From a virus, in the IMG/VR virus record IMGVR_UViG_3300030107_006644, positions 1 to 64,000 of that record: a stretch of 64,000 nucleotides of DNA; one strand, given 5' to 3'. Within the stretch, counting starts at the first letter, position 1; each line of letters begins with the position of its first letter. The position numbers and the translations under genes were made by a program. This document shows positions 8,514-18,000 of the stretch, in pieces. Below the pieces are notes generated by a model. That model ran no database searches and was not told the DNA's origin. It was given only the letters and a program-made list of their open reading frames with translations.

Positions 8514-9518
8514 ATGATTTTATATATTGATACATTCGTGACCAACATGCCGCTTTCTGCACATCATGATGGTCGTTCGCCATGGGGATTGCTTAGGCAC
8601 TCCGATTGTTCTTATCGTTGGCGTCCTCGTTTAGAGATTTTCAAGTATACGCTAACCAGCTACGCGGAATATAACTGGTCCAATGTTTATGTTAGGTATC
8701 AACTAGAAGATCCAAACCTGTATGAAGAGGTCAATAAATTTATTAAAGATCTATTTCCAGACGCTTTGATTGAGAATGAACGCAGTGATCGTCAGCCCCA
8801 CTTCATCAAAGCGTATCGAACGCTTCAATCGATGGGTGATAGGTGGATTTTCTATGCGCCAAACAACGATCATCCCATTGTTGCATCGGAATTAAGTATG
8901 CTGGATAAGCTTGTAGATAAGGGCAACGAATTGGAGGGTCGAAATCGCAATTTGATTGGAATGTTTTATTCTCATTTTGATGAGTTCGTACACCTACCTT
9001 ATCCCGGGAACTGGTTCAGCAACATGTACAACAGCGCGGAACAACCCAGAACTATAATTGACGAGGATGACGATACAGTAACAATCTGTAGTAAGTTTGG
9101 CGACAACACAGGCATTCAAATTGTACACATTGATCTGTTTCGCCACTGGTTTATGTCATGGAATTTGGGAGAACACAGGATTATAAGACCTGAGTGTTTA
9201 CGAAATCACTTTTTAACACATGACCAAATAAGCGTGATGCCAAAGAGGGAGATTTGCGCACATTACGATGGTCAGCCATCGTTGAGACCTGAAACGCACC
9301 CGCCCTTGTTTGTACCAGAAGGCTTCTTTGATAACAATGTAAAGGTGAGGTATGGATTTGATGATTACGTTTCAGGCTATGTAAACGTTAATCCAGATGC
9401 AAAAAAATATAGCTTTGAAGATAATAATACCGGTACCGATATTAAAAAGCAAATAGAAGAACTGCCGCTTTTTTGGCAGGATCGAATTAGTGAGGTGAAG
9501 AAAAATGAATCAAAATGA
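8514..9518 (+). CDS. Unrecognised glycan-cassette protein, 334 aa
   Basis: I do not recognise a family. The protein is rich in aromatic residues and histidine and carries a strand-like MILYIDTF start. It contains a WIFYAPNNDHP segment after a predicted helix; this could be the metal-binding end of a GT-A strand, with N-D in place of D-x-D. There is no signal peptide or membrane segment. Its stop lies inside the start region of the fcl gene (14-bp overlap), so it is firmly part of the cassette. A glycosyltransferase is the most natural guess; an acceptor-modifying enzyme is equally possible. Confidence 0.45.
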   Translation: MILYIDTFVTNMPLSAHHDGRSPWGLLRHSDCSYRWRPRLEIFKYTLTSYAEYNWSNVYVRYQLEDPNLYEEVNKFIKDLFPDALIENERSDRQPHFIKAYRTLQSMGDRWIFYAPNNDHPIVASELSMLDKLVDKGNELEGRNRNLIGMFYSHFDEFVHLPYPGNWFSNMYNSAEQPRTIIDEDDDTVTICSKFGDNTGIQIVHIDLFRHWFMSWNLGEHRIIRPECLRNHFLTHDQISVMPKREICAHYDGQPSLRPETHPPLFVPEGFFDNNVKVRYGFDDYVSGYVNVNPDAKKYSFEDNNTGTDIKKQIEELPLFWQDRISEVKKNESK

Positions 9519-10452
9519 AATTTTAGTTACTGGCGGAAGCGGGATGGTTGGCCATGCCTTAAAGCGGGTCATTCCGGAAGCAATATTTGTCTCTTCTAAG
9601 GATTATGACCTTAGAAGCCATTTTGAGGCCGAGATAATGTTTGCCACTCACGCGCCAAAATATGTTATTCACTTGGCTGCTAAAGTTGGCGGAATTAAGG
9701 CTAATATGGAAAAGCTAGGTGACTTTTATAGAGACAATGCATTAATAAATACGAATGTTCTTGAAAGCGCCCGAAGGTTTCGGGTAAGAAAGGTGGTCTC
9801 TTTGCTGAGTACATGCATCTATCCTAATGAGGTTATTTATCCTTTGACAGAGGACCAAATTCATAATGGCCCACCTCATCAATCAAATTATGCTTATGCA
9901 TATGCGAAACGAATGCTGGATATCCAGTCACGCGCGTACAGAGAACAATATGGGTGTAATTTTGTTACAGCCGTGCCAAACAACTTGTTTGGGGAAAATG
10001 ACAATTATGATTTAAACGATTCTCACGTAATACCAGCGATAATGCATAAGATGTATTTGGCTAAACAAAATGGTCAACGCGTGGTATTATGGGGTGATGG
10101 AAGTCCGTTGAGGGAGTTTACCTATTCATTGGATCTCGCAAACATCTTATTATTTCTTATGGAACACTACGACAAGCCAGAACCAATTAATATTGGAAAC
10201 ACCGGAGAATATGCTATTCTTGATATCGCACAGCTGATTGCCTCAAGACTTGGTTATAACGGAGAAATTGTTTGGGATACGACAAAGCCCGCAGGACAAC
10301 TTAGAAAGCCGTCTGATAATTCAAGACTTCACAGCTTGGGATGGAGACCGGAAATGTATACTGATTTTAAGGGCTCTTTGTCATCTGCATGCGATTGGTT
10401 TGTGGAAAACTATGGCACAGCAAGGGGGACCGAAAATGCGAACACGGAATAA
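9505..10452 (+). CDS. fcl: GDP-L-fucose synthase (epimerase/reductase)
   Basis: This 315-residue short-chain dehydrogenase has the NAD(P)-binding GxxGxxG motif at Gly-10, Gly-13 and Gly-16, a catalytic Ser-102 in LLSTCIYP, and Tyr-131/Lys-135 in YAYAK. The HLAAKVGGI segment and the [13 protein letters not shown] loop are typical of GDP-4-keto-6-deoxy-mannose 3,5-epimerase/4-reductase (Fcl/WcaG). It would convert the Gmd product to GDP-L-fucose using NADPH. Length matches the family (about 310-320 residues). It overlaps the gmd start by 17 bp. The order fcl then gmd is the reverse of the common bacterial gmd-fcl order. Confidence 0.9.
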   Translation: MNQNEILVTGGSGMVGHALKRVIPEAIFVSSKDYDLRSHFEAEIMFATHAPKYVIHLAAKVGGIKANMEKLGDFYRDNALINTNVLESARRFRVRKVVSLLSTCIYPNEVIYPLTEDQIHNGPPHQSNYAYAYAKRMLDIQSRAYREQYGCNFVTAVPNNLFGENDNYDLNDSHVIPAIMHKMYLAKQNGQRVVLWGDGSPLREFTYSLDLANILLFLMEHYDKPEPINIGNTGEYAILDIAQLIASRLGYNGEIVWDTTKPAGQLRKPSDNSRLHSLGWRPEMYTDFKGSLSSACDWFVENYGTARGTENANTE

Positions 10453-11464
10453 TAAGACAGCTTTAATTACTGGCGTTACGGGCCAAGATGGTTCTTATCT
10501 AGCAGAACTGTTATTAAACAAGGGTTATCGAGTAATCGGGCTGAAGCGAAGAACTTCTTTAATTTCCACAGATCGAATAAACCACATTTATAATCATCCG
10601 GGATTTGAACTACATTACTCTAGCATGCTCGACGCCGGCTCGATGTATCGCGTTATAATGCAGGAGGAGCCAGATGAAATTTACAACCTTGCCGCACAGT
10701 CTCATGTGCGAGTGTCATTCGAAACGCCGGAAGAAACGGCACAAATTGTAGGCATGGGCACATTGCGTATATTGGAGGCAATTTTAAATATAAACCCTGA
10801 TATTAAACTTTACCAAGCTTCGTCATCAGAGATGTTCGGAGATAATCCCGCTGCTCCGCAAAGCGAAGATACGCAATTTATGCCAGCTTCTCCCTATGCG
10901 TGCTCTAAGGTTTTCGCCCACAACTTAGTACGAAACTATAGGAAGAGCTATGGTATTCATGCATCATGTGGAATTTTATTTAATCATGAGTCTCCCAGAC
11001 GAGGGGAAACCTTTGTGACGCGTAAAATTACAATGGCAGCCGCTAGAATTAAGCTGGGCCTTCAGGACAAGTTGTATTTGGGCAATCTAGATGCTAAACG
11101 CGACTGGGGCTTCGCCGGAGATTACGTGGAAGCTATGTGGAGAATGGTGCAGCAAGATACTCCTGATGACTATGTAATCGCTACAGGCGAAACACGCACG
11201 GTTAGAGAGTTTCTAGAAGCAGTGTTCAACCATGCGGACTTACAGGTCCACAAATATGTTGATATAGATAAGCGTCTTTTCCGCCCCCATGAGGTACCTC
11301 TCTTGTTGGGAGATCCCAGCAAAGCGGAAAGACAACTAAACTGGAGGCCTACAGTTACATTTAATAAATTGGCCAAAATGATGTATGAGGCAGATTTACA
11401 GCTTGTAAAAGAGCAAATTAATGGAAAGAAAGGAGTAAAAAATGACAACATACAAATTAAGTGA
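10436..11464 (+). CDS. gmd: GDP-mannose 4,6-dehydratase
   Basis: The start is chosen at ATG 10436, preceded by AAGGGGG; an in-frame ATG at 10238 lies deep in fcl. The 342-residue product has the extended SDR pattern of Gmd: [12 protein letters not shown] at the N-terminus (Gly-13, Gly-16, Gly-19), [20 protein letters not shown] (Ser-130/131, Glu-132) and the catalytic Tyr-154/Lys-158 in SPYACSK. The [15 protein letters not shown] region, diagnostic of Gmd, is present. The reaction is GDP-mannose to GDP-4-keto-6-deoxy-mannose, the first committed step to GDP-fucose, and it needs bound NADP. Paired with fcl, it indicates that the phage makes its own deoxysugar donor. Confidence 0.93.
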   Translation: MRTRNNKTALITGVTGQDGSYLAELLLNKGYRVIGLKRRTSLISTDRINHIYNHPGFELHYSSMLDAGSMYRVIMQEEPDEIYNLAAQSHVRVSFETPEETAQIVGMGTLRILEAILNINPDIKLYQASSSEMFGDNPAAPQSEDTQFMPASPYACSKVFAHNLVRNYRKSYGIHASCGILFNHESPRRGETFVTRKITMAAARIKLGLQDKLYLGNLDAKRDWGFAGDYVEAMWRMVQQDTPDDYVIATGETRTVREFLEAVFNHADLQVHKYVDIDKRLFRPHEVPLLLGDPSKAERQLNWRPTVTFNKLAKMMYEADLQLVKEQINGKKGVKNDNIQIK

Positions 11465-11642
11465 TCAAGCACTTGGAGCCGTAATGATGGCACTTCAAAA
11501 GTCTCTATTAGAGCAATCAGATATCGTGCCTGTCTTGAAAGGCTTTGAGCTTACGCCAACAGACGGAAAGGAGACCGAACTATTAGTTACGAACCCTCCA
11601 ACGTTTGAAGTAGACGTTCAGGAAGCTACAGCTGATGCCTAA
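11442..11642 (+). CDS. Small hypothetical protein, 66 aa
   Basis: A strong AAAGGAG precedes the ATG. The 66-residue acidic product begins [19 protein letters not shown], predicted as one amphipathic helix, followed by a short hydrophilic tail. I recall very similar small proteins next to late regulatory genes in marine T4-like phages, but no function is known. It overlaps gmd by 23 bp and the zinc-ribbon gene by 8 bp, so it sits at the seam between the glycan cassette and the regulatory genes. Confidence 0.75.
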   Translation: MTTYKLSDQALGAVMMALQKSLLEQSDIVPVLKGFELTPTDGKETELLVTNPPTFEVDVQEATADA

Positions 11643-11913
11643 ATATCGTTATCGATGTCAGTCTTGCAATTATATGTTTGAGATTGTTCATTCGATAACG
11701 GAGCGTTTGGCTGACTGCGATACGTGCGAGGTAAGCGGTTCTCTGCAAAGGGAGCAGTTTACCCCCACTGTAAATATCGGCAGAAGCACTGGCAAGCCAG
11801 ATGGTAGCACTGTACGCGAAAGAGTAGAGGGCTTTATAGAGCAGAGTAGGGATGACTTGAGAGAACAGAAAAGAGAAGTAGAGAAAGAACTTTACAAAGA
11901 GGATAAAAAGTGA
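11635..11913 (+). CDS. FmdB-like zinc-ribbon protein
   Basis: This 92-residue protein starts [16 protein letters not shown], the hallmark of FmdB-family putative regulators. Cys-8/Cys-11 and Cys-28/Cys-31 form the two knuckles of a zinc ribbon. The C-terminal half is a highly charged helix (many Glu, Lys, Arg). FmdB-like ribbons in phages are thought to act in transcription or protein contacts; no DNA target can be inferred. It lies just upstream of the late sigma factor and could belong to the same regulatory step. Confidence 0.8.
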   Translation: MPKYRYRCQSCNYMFEIVHSITERLADCDTCEVSGSLQREQFTPTVNIGRSTGKPDGSTVRERVEGFIEQSRDDLREQKREVEKELYKEDKK

Positions 11914-12266
11914 AATTAATTGTAGTATTAAGTATTATAAGTATATTGACAACTCTTACGACCGGCTTGTTAGTGTGGTATCTGAGGGGCGTGTTAAGTA
12001 AGTTATTATACGTGTCAGAAAGCATGGGAGATTTCCTAGTTGTAATAGACAACTATGCGTCACATTTAAATAGTGTGTATGAAATGGAGATGTTTTATGG
12101 TGATGAAACGCTGGAAAGTTTAATGAAGCACACTCAGGCTGTAGTAGATGAGGTGGAACAGTTTAGCAGCATTTATTCTCTAACTACTGATTTATCAGAA
12201 CAAGAAGAAGGAGATGAACTTGACGAAGACACCGAAGAGTACGAAGAAGAACTCGCCGCCAACTAA
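11910..12266 (+). CDS. Small membrane protein with acidic tail
   Basis: This 118-residue protein starts at GTG 11910, overlapping the upstream TGA. The N-terminus (residues about 2-26) is one hydrophobic transmembrane helix without a signal-peptidase site. The rest is soluble, probably helical and ends in a strongly acidic tail (about residues 98-115). Its gene overlaps the sigma factor by 53 bp. Topology should be N-out or N-in with a single pass; the function is unknown. Similar small membrane proteins near gp55 genes occur in T4-like marine phages as far as I recall. Confidence 0.7.
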   Translation: MKLIVVLSIISILTTLTTGLLVWYLRGVLSKLLYVSESMGDFLVVIDNYASHLNSVYEMEMFYGDETLESLMKHTQAVVDEVEQFSSIYSLTTDLSEQEEGDELDEDTEEYEEELAAN

Positions 12267-12984
12267 GCCGGCGCCAAAAAAAAGACGCCGCCGTGGTCGC
12301 AAGCAGGGTAGGCACTACTTTACGAAAGACCACGAAAATGCAATTATTAGATATTGCAAAACGAACAGTATGCAGGAGAGAGAAGACCTATATAGAGAAT
12401 TTATAGGGCCCGCATTTAATGAAATGGTTGACAAGATCGTGTTTACATACAAATTCACGACATTGCCGAATATCGATGATTTGAGAGCTGAATGCAAAGT
12501 GTGGTTAACCACTATTCTTGATAAATATGATCCGAATAAGGGCTCTAAGGCTTTTTCATATTTTTCTGTTATTACTAAAAACTGGTTTATCCACAAGGTT
12601 AAGAAGTCTTCCAAGAGGTTGGCGACCGAAATCAATATAGATGATGTTATTTATAGTGAGGCCTATCTTGATGCAAACGAAACTTTGGTAACGCAGCATG
12701 AATATTATCAGCAAAGAAGAGAGAAGGAATTTTGGGAACACTTGTGGAGCGAGATAGATTCGTGGGATACCGGCAATCTGAAAGAAAATGAAAAAAAGGT
12801 TTTGGAGGCCATAAAAATACTGCTGTCTAGCTCTGATGATATAGAAATTTTTAACAAGAAGGCTATTTATTTATACTTGCGAGAAATTACTGGATTGAAC
12901 ACTAAACAAGTGGTCAATAACCTAAATAAGCTAAGAACAAAATATAAGATTTTTAAAACTAAGTGGAACAAAGGTGAAATATGA
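12214..12984 (+). CDS. Late-transcription sigma factor, T4 gp55-like
   Basis: The 256-residue product has a basic N-terminus (KKRRRRGRKQGR) followed by a helical sigma-like core. The segment YDPNKGSKAFSYFSVITKN with WFIHKVKK after it (about residues 109-135) matches the region-2 core of T4 gp55 and its cyanophage relatives, which replace sigma70 on RNA polymerase to recognise late promoters. The C-terminal 60 residues look like a second helical domain (LREITGLNTKQVVNNL). The ATG at 12214 sits directly behind AAGGAG with almost no spacing; a TTG two codons on (12220) has better spacing and may be the real start. This is the likely driver of the virion block downstream. Confidence 0.75.
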   Translation: MNLTKTPKSTKKNSPPTKPAPKKRRRRGRKQGRHYFTKDHENAIIRYCKTNSMQEREDLYREFIGPAFNEMVDKIVFTYKFTTLPNIDDLRAECKVWLTTILDKYDPNKGSKAFSYFSVITKNWFIHKVKKSSKRLATEINIDDVIYSEAYLDANETLVTQHEYYQQRREKEFWEHLWSEIDSWDTGNLKENEKKVLEAIKILLSSSDDIEIFNKKAIYLYLREITGLNTKQVVNNLNKLRTKYKIFKTKWNKGEI

Positions 12985-13274
12985 AGAGCTTGGAAGAACT
13001 GCTAAAGGAAGCAGTCGACAACATCCAGCAAGATAGAAGCGTTACTAAAGAGCTGTTAGATGATGTAATAACATATTTGAGTAAAAACGAAGCAAACCAC
13101 CGAGAGGTAGGCCCAGTTGCTGCGAAATATGTGGAAACCCTACAAAGATCTAACGAGCAGCTGGTAAAAATATCTGCGCTTCTACAAAAAAGAGAAACAC
13201 AAGAGGGAAGCTTTAAAATAGATAACGAACAAATGTTTGATTTGATACAGCAGGACGATAAGGAGAAAGAGTAG
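12981..13274 (+). CDS. Small coiled-coil protein, 97 aa
   Basis: I do not recognise this protein. It is predicted to be almost wholly helical, with heptad-like hydrophobics in YVETLQRSNEQLVKISALLQ (about residues 50-70) and an acidic C-terminus. It overlaps the sigma factor (ATGA) and the next gene (GTG at 13274). Its place between gp55 and the first baseplate gene would suit a small late co-activator or an assembly chaperone, but nothing in the sequence proves either. Confidence 0.7.
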   Translation: MKSLEELLKEAVDNIQQDRSVTKELLDDVITYLSKNEANHREVGPVAAKYVETLQRSNEQLVKISALLQKRETQEGSFKIDNEQMFDLIQQDDKEKE

Positions 13275-14035
13275 TGTCAGACGATTATAACGATATTCCG
13301 ACTAATACAGATTCGCTTTATCCACCCGGTACGCTAAATCCAGATTTGTGGAATAAGGGAGAGGGGGCAATCCAATCCCCGGGATTGGTGCGCCGCGCCG
13401 AGGGAATCCTCTCCGGAGGCCGCTACGGCGCTCTAGAAGCTCGATTAGAGCAGGTAATTGACTTTATCGAGGGAATGGGTTGGAATCCGTCTCGCGAGGG
13501 CCCGTTTAACGCACAAGTGCTAGCGCCTTATGTGTCGTCTAATGGCGTGCCCGGATACATTACGATAGAGGAGTTACGAAATATGGGATGTGTGCCACTT
13601 ACCAATTGGTTATCAAGACTTACTAGTCAGGCACAGGTTCCAGATCTCTTACCGGCAGTTTGGGCTATCATACCAGAATTAGATGTTGGAAGGCCAACTC
13701 CTCAAGCATATAATGGGGGCCCCGCATTGGGTGTCGACGGTGACGCCTTATCTATTGAGACATATCGAATATATGTTGGCAACTACGAGGATCCGCCCTC
13801 GTTGCCGGCAGTTGGCTCTGTTATAAAGGTAGACTTTTTTGATAAGAACCCAAATCTAAGATTTGGAATTTATGAATCAATTGTGGTAGAGCACGATTGG
13901 CATGAGGCATACGATTACAACAATGGCACCTCCGAAGATTCAGCACAGGCTGCTTTCGGCGGAAGTGGTTTGGGAGCAGACGGCCAACCCACAACTACAT
14001 TAGGTGAAATGCCCGAAGGAGACGAAACAGCATGA
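13274..14035 (+). CDS. Putative baseplate protein with OB-fold-like segment
   Basis: The start is GTG 13274, overlapping the preceding TAG. The 253-residue protein is acidic and Gly/Pro rich. A segment around residues 175-205 (VGSVIKVDFFDKNPNLRFGIY) resembles the strand pattern of OB-fold domains in tail-spike and baseplate-hub proteins. A likely wall-turnover or LysM domain is not seen. It begins the tail block and overlaps the next, also structural, gene. A baseplate hub or spike role is inferred mainly from position. Confidence 0.5.
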   Translation: MSDDYNDIPTNTDSLYPPGTLNPDLWNKGEGAIQSPGLVRRAEGILSGGRYGALEARLEQVIDFIEGMGWNPSREGPFNAQVLAPYVSSNGVPGYITIEELRNMGCVPLTNWLSRLTSQAQVPDLLPAVWAIIPELDVGRPTPQAYNGGPALGVDGDALSIETYRIYVGNYEDPPSLPAVGSVIKVDFFDKNPNLRFGIYESIVVEHDWHEAYDYNNGTSEDSAQAAFGGSGLGADGQPTTTLGEMPEGDETA

Positions 14036-15084
14036 GCAGTGGTACCGACGATACTGGAGCGCAAGGTCAAGCGCCTGAAACGGGGTTTGAAGATATCGAT
14101 ATAAACTCGGAAGAAGTCAGCCAACCAGAGACGAAAGGTCGAGGTAGAGGCAGGGGCTATAGACCTCAAGCTGTGCCTCCGTATCCCGTAAAGGATCATC
14201 AAAAGATCCTCTTTAAAAGACATGCTCAAAGACACAACTGTTGGATTGTTTTGGGCCGCGACACTGCTGGTCCTGACGGAGGCAAAGGTGATTTAGGGCA
14301 GACAAATTGCGGCGCCATTGATATAGTTGTCGGACGCGGCTCTTTTCTGAAAGAGAAAAAAGCTACGACATTAACACACCCTATGTTTGCTGGCGGAGAT
14401 GCTGCAAGAATCTATATTAGCGAACGCGCCGATGTGGATCGATATTTTAAACTGAGAGAGCCCGACCACGCCAAGGGGTGGCCGCTAAATTTAGCCATGC
14501 CCGCAGCGAATGTCGGAATCCCCACAGGTCCAAATTGGCGCGACCTACAGGTGTTAAATACCATGGGAGTGATTAGATCGGTCGACCGTTCTTGTGTCGG
14601 CATTTCTGCGGATGCAGTGAGGATCATTGGCCAAGAAGGCGTAAAGATAGTGACAAAAGCTGGAACGCAGAACAATTCTCATGGTGAAGAGATCGAGGGT
14701 ATACCGGGGATACATCTTATAGCGGGAGATGCCCCAGATTCACTACAACCCATGCTGTTGGGCAAAAACACTGTTGATTTACTTCATGAACTTATCTTTT
14801 TGCAGTCGCATACAATAAAGGCTGTCCGCGCTCTCCAAACTGTGGTTAGAAACACCAACTCAAGCGTCATGCAACACACGCATGCAACCGTTGGCCTTGG
14901 AGGAGGTACCGCACTGGCTCCAAATAGTGGTACCGGCAGACAATTAAAAAATATATTGGATGGATTTCAAAAAACCTGTCTAGAGGCCAACAACGTTATG
15001 ACGCGCTTGAATAATTTGCCGGCCGTGTATCTTCAACTAGCTGGTGAAAGGCACATTATGAGTCAATATTGTAAGGTAAACTAA
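14032..15084 (+). CDS. Putative baseplate hub/spike-associated virion protein
   Basis: This 350-residue protein has a basic, glycine-rich N-terminal stretch (KGRGRGRGYRP) and a middle region with beta-rich repeats. The segment SCVGISADAVRIIGQEGVKI resembles the OB and beta-helix part of gp5/Gp138-like spike proteins, in which V-x-I-x-G spacing builds the prism. The C-terminal 100 residues are helical. No lysozyme domain is present, unlike T4 gp5. It lies directly before the 2792-residue virion protein, and the two probably join in the baseplate centre. Confidence 0.5.
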   Translation: MSSGTDDTGAQGQAPETGFEDIDINSEEVSQPETKGRGRGRGYRPQAVPPYPVKDHQKILFKRHAQRHNCWIVLGRDTAGPDGGKGDLGQTNCGAIDIVVGRGSFLKEKKATTLTHPMFAGGDAARIYISERADVDRYFKLREPDHAKGWPLNLAMPAANVGIPTGPNWRDLQVLNTMGVIRSVDRSCVGISADAVRIIGQEGVKIVTKAGTQNNSHGEEIEGIPGIHLIAGDAPDSLQPMLLGKNTVDLLHELIFLQSHTIKAVRALQTVVRNTNSSVMQHTHATVGLGGGTALAPNSGTGRQLKNILDGFQKTCLEANNVMTRLNNLPAVYLQLAGERHIMSQYCKVN

Positions 15085-15086
15085 AT

Positions 15087-18000
15087 ATGTCCGGACCAAA
15101 GGGAAACAAACTTAGAGAATTAATTGAAGAAACCATGACGGAGGAGTACGTTGCGGAAGAAGAAGCTGAAGAAACTGACACTGGTCTCGAACCTCAAGAA
15201 GGAACACTTGGTGAAGATGGAGAGGCTGAAGAGGAAGAAGAACTCACCGCTGCAGATATATTCGCTCCGATTTCCTGTACGGTAGAAGAAGAAGGGTGTA
15301 AGGAAGTAGACCTCACGGGCCTTTGTTCGGAGACGTGCACTCCGGATCCGTGCGCACATGTACCTGATTGGAAGTATGCTAGAGATCCTTACTTAAATAA
15401 GCAAAACTGTCACTATTGCGTAACCGTATTTACCGATGCATCAGACACTCAGGGTTCTGAAGAGGTTTTGCAGGAGATAAAGCTTGAGGCGATACGTAAA
15501 GGTGTTGCAAAGTTGCTCCATAAATATAATAAAAGTTTAACCTTTACTGGGTTTTGGGATCCTGAAGCCTGTGAAGATTCTGTCGAACAGCCGAGAATGG
15601 GCGGCTGCGCATGGTCTTCCGATGATCGCGTTGAGGATGTTGCATCTGAAGCCTCAGATGGTAGTTCTGCTGAGTCTGCGGGCGAAAGCACTATGCCTGA
15701 TGAAGCCTCTGAGGGGGTAGACTCTGACGACCCTGCTGAAGCGGGAGAGAGTGACTACTATGAAGATACTGCAGCCGACGATACAGATTCAGAATCCACC
15801 TCTTCGGAAGAAGGAGTTCCAGAACCCTCAGAAGAAGAGAGTGAACCAGTCCCCGTTGAAGGCGAGAGCAAGACGGCGGACGGAGAGACAGTTTATTGGT
15901 CCGAAGTTGAAGGCGAATGGATTGCAGAAGATAACTATTTTTCTGGCCCTGCATGGTACCCCGGCGATGTTTATGACGTTGTATATACTAGTCCGACAGG
16001 CGAATATTATTTGTTAGCTGCAGATGGCACGTATTGCAAATACGACGAAAATATAGCATTTAGAGAAACGCATGGGATTGCTTATGGTGTCGAGGCCGGC
16101 TATATTGCTCGGGCCAACACTATGATACAGACGGCATTTCAAATTTCAATGGAAGACGGAAACCTGTTCGGGCTAGAGTTTGCACTTTTGGGTTCGGCGA
16201 GTGACGGTCGATTTGAATCGTATATTTATGATGAAGACGAAGGAGTCTGCTATCAGGTGCAGACTAGTTCTGAGGCTTCCGAGGAGGAAGTTGATCTGCT
16301 TTCGGATGAAGATGATGACGAGCCGAGGTTTTATACCCCCGGCCCCGGAGGTTATGAGGGCGAGGAAGGCTCAGATGACAATCCGTGGGAGTCCGGCTCA
16401 GGCTCAGGCACAGGCAAAACAAAGGACGACGACGGTATAGATTCTGATGAGCCCTATTTGGATGATCACGGCCACCCGGGCTCGGGAGGCTCTGGTGGCG
16501 GCACCTACGCCGACGAAGATACTAGCGATAAGGGGTTTAATCGCGACACTTCGTGGAAAACTGCTTCCTTTACTGATACGTGGAAGTATCTGTGTGGAGG
16601 TTCGATAGACTGGGACTTCGAAACAGCATCAGGCACTACTGAAGACGATGTAACCAAATATGTCGATGGTCATGCTCTCGCTGCAGATTATTTCTTGAGA
16701 GCAGATACGAGGTTGAGGGTGAATGTTTGCATCCCTGCTAATATATTTGACAACATTCCAGAAAGAACAGATACATCTGCATATAGCCCCATGGCATCTA
16801 CGTGGGCGACAGGCACTGCTGACAAGTCCGCTTGGAAAGTAACATTAACGTCTGAAGATATAGGTTCTCAAATATCTCGCGTTAGGTGGATCCTAAAGCA
16901 CTACGGCGAAAAAAGATATCCTATGTCGTTCAAGGATACAAACCTCGTTATGGGCGAGACCTACAACGGAATGACTCAAGACGAGTGGAACGCCCAACAG
17001 GAAGAGTTCTGGGGTACGGATGCTGTAAGGTTATCTCATGTGTGGACGGCAGACACTTTCCTTGAACAGAGAACCAACTTAGAAGAGTTTCAAACAAGTT
17101 TATTAAATTTTCTAGATAGAAACATGGCCCACACAGAGACTGGCACATATAGAGTTAGAAACTTTTGGAGCGAAAACATTAAAGCCGGCGGAATCGAAAA
17201 CATGTTATTGGAATTCGATTCAAATTTGCATCTTAAAGCGATAACGGTTACAAGAAGAGGCTGTCCGCCCTTTACTTTAATGTCTGCAGCCGATGCAGCT
17301 GCGATTGAAGAAGAGAAGAGTCGAGTACGTGCTCTGATGCTGGTAGAGGACGCTATAGAAGAGGGAGAAACGACAGCAGAGGAAGAGATTACCAGCGACT
17401 ACAATGTTACAGACTACTTTTATAATTTAGGTTATTCGATAGGAGGCGACGAAGTTACGGAAGGATCGCTCGATCTACAGCAAGAGTTGGACGATCTTAC
17501 TGATGACGATAGAAAGATGGCCATGGCCAACCCGTTTCAAAATCCTGAAATAATAGCCGCAAACCAATGGGAGGAATTTGCAGAATCCTACCCATGCACA
17601 GATCCCAGAACAATGGCGTATGTTGCCTCGCTGCCCTATATGGACAACAGCTTGCAGGCAGACACACCATTAGCGTGGCAAGACTTCATGATGCTATATA
17701 CGTATCCTACGATTGCGTTTGAAAACTTTGATGAAATGCGAGACAACGATCCTCCTTGCAATTCTATATCTAGCGCTGCAGAGAACATATTAGATAGCAC
17801 GTTTGATATATTTATGGAAACCTTGCTGGGGCAATATAATAAAAACCTGTGCCAAACATGGGAGGGCTTCAACGCTGACCGGGAAGATCGTTGGAGTTCT
17901 GCGATTGAGGATGGTTGGAAAGGGGGCTTGAGAGACATAGCCGGCCAAGATCCGTTTATAAAGGCGGTCATGGAACACATCGATCATGTTGGCAGTCTTG

